A stretch of DNA of 5,016 nucleotides from Pseudomonadota bacterium (GTDB lineage: Bacteria; Pseudomonadota; Gammaproteobacteria; Steroidobacterales; Steroidobacteraceae). The notes under the pieces are model-generated. The model was not told the origin of the DNA. It was given only the letters and a program-made list of their open reading frames with translations, and did no database searches. The position numbers and the translations under genes are program-made. The stretch is from contig CANGMU010000181.1 of the NCBI GenBank assembly GCA_947454665.1, forward strand, positions 1 through 5,016, written 5' to 3'. Below, in pieces: positions 4,884 through 5,016 of the stretch; position 1 is the first letter of the stretch; the number at the start of each line of letters is the position of its first letter.

Positions 4884-4899
4884 CTGGATATATCCCCAG
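4884..4899 (+). promoter_or_regulatory. LexA (SOS) box 1
   Basis: CTGGATATATCCCCAG fits the CTG-N10-CAG pattern of the E. coli-type LexA operator exactly, with an AT-rich left centre. It covers the -35 hexamer of lexA. Confidence 0.75.
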
Positions 4900-4913
4900 A
4901 TACTGTATATAAG
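4885..4913 (+). promoter_or_regulatory. lexA promoter
   Basis: TGGATA (4885-4890), a 17-bp spacer and TATAAG (4908-4913) match the -35 at four and the -10 at five positions. The predicted start is about 4920, giving a leader near 19 nt with GGAGAG (4928-4933) five bases before the lexA ATG. Each hexamer lies in or overlaps one of the two LexA boxes, so bound LexA would exclude RNA polymerase. Confidence 0.72.
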
Positions 4914-4918
4914 AACAG
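4903..4918 (+). promoter_or_regulatory. LexA (SOS) box 2
   Basis: CTGTATATAAGAACAG fits CTG-N10-CAG and carries the consensus TATATA run; the preceding TA (4901-4902) also matches E. coli boxes. It covers the -10 hexamer. The two boxes start 19 bp apart. E. coli lexA likewise has two adjacent boxes, giving tight autoregulation. Confidence 0.85.
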
Positions 4919-4938
4919 CCACCCACCGGAGAGCGGCC

Positions 4939-5016
4939 ATGTCCGATTCCGACCTGACCCCGCGACAGACCCAGATCCTCCGCCTCATCCAGGACACCCT
5001 CCAGGAAACGGGCATG
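4939..5016 (+). CDS. lexA: LexA repressor, N-terminal part (runs off the window end)
   Basis: The reading frame from ATG 4939 stays open to the window edge for 26 codons: MSDSDLTPRQTQILRLIQDT then LQETGM. It resembles the start of E. coli LexA (LTARQQEVFDLIRDHISQTG), the first helix of the winged-helix DNA-binding domain. LexA represses the SOS DNA-damage genes and cleaves itself when stimulated by RecA filaments. The Ser-Lys protease domain is outside the window. The identification rests on this short match plus two LexA boxes over its promoter, which support each other. GGAGAG five bases before the ATG supports the start. recA is a common downstream neighbour in related bacteria, but that cannot be seen here. 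Confidence 0.9.
   Translation, partial: MSDSDLTPRQTQILRLIQDTLQETGM

Noticed and set aside
1..5016. Mobile element, CRISPR array, tRNA/rRNA or defence system
   Set aside because: No transposase, terminal repeats, regularly spaced repeats, or tRNA/rRNA sequence seen. All confident genes are core housekeeping genes in a mostly conserved order.

Overview
The window is GC-rich chromosomal DNA from a Gram-negative bacterium, most likely a gammaproteobacterium. The gene order rne(-) / rluC(+) / maf-yceF(-) / yceD(+) / rpmF(+) / fabH(+) matches the E. coli region in order and strand, except that plsX is missing between rpmF and fabH. The E. coli-type LexA boxes, the OprI/Lpp-like alanine-zipper lipoprotein and the protein sequences fit Gammaproteobacteria. 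A Xanthomonadales-like genome is my guess, at low confidence.

Layout. Positions 1-258 hold the N-terminal 86 codons of ribonuclease E on the minus strand. They are preceded by a leader of about 340 nt (259-599) and a near-consensus promoter (606-633). A divergent promoter sharing the same AT-rich core probably drives rluC (642-1769), a 23S rRNA pseudouridine synthase with an unusual Arg/Gly-rich pentapeptide-repeat tail. rluC converges on and overlaps by 50 bp the YceF-type Maf nucleotide pyrophosphatase gene (1720-2313, minus). A strong promoter at 2355-2383 starts the yceD (2393-2932) - rpmF (2959-3153) unit for ribosome assembly and ribosomal protein bL32. Its predicted transcription start lies almost on the yceD ATG. 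A 115-bp spacer packed with hairpins, the last a perfect intrinsic-terminator stem, separates rpmF from fabH (3269-4234), the ketoacyl-ACP synthase III that starts fatty-acid synthesis. A bidirectional terminator (4287-4318) separates fabH from a convergent small outer-membrane lipoprotein gene (4339-4659, minus). The intergenic stretch 4660-4938 carries the lipoprotein promoter, a nested dyad at 4782-4818, and a lexA promoter with two tandem SOS boxes. The lexA coding region starts at 4939 and runs off the window end.

Together these are housekeeping genes: RNA decay (rne), rRNA modification and ribosome production (rluC, yceD, rpmF), nucleotide sanitation (maf), lipid initiation (fabH), envelope structure (lipoprotein) and the SOS regulator (lexA). 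I see no mobile element, CRISPR array, tRNA or rRNA, and no clearly new multi-gene system. The unusual material is regulatory and architectural: the rpmF-fabH hairpin cluster, the near-leaderless yceD start, the RluC repeat tail, and the dyad between the lipoprotein gene and lexA.
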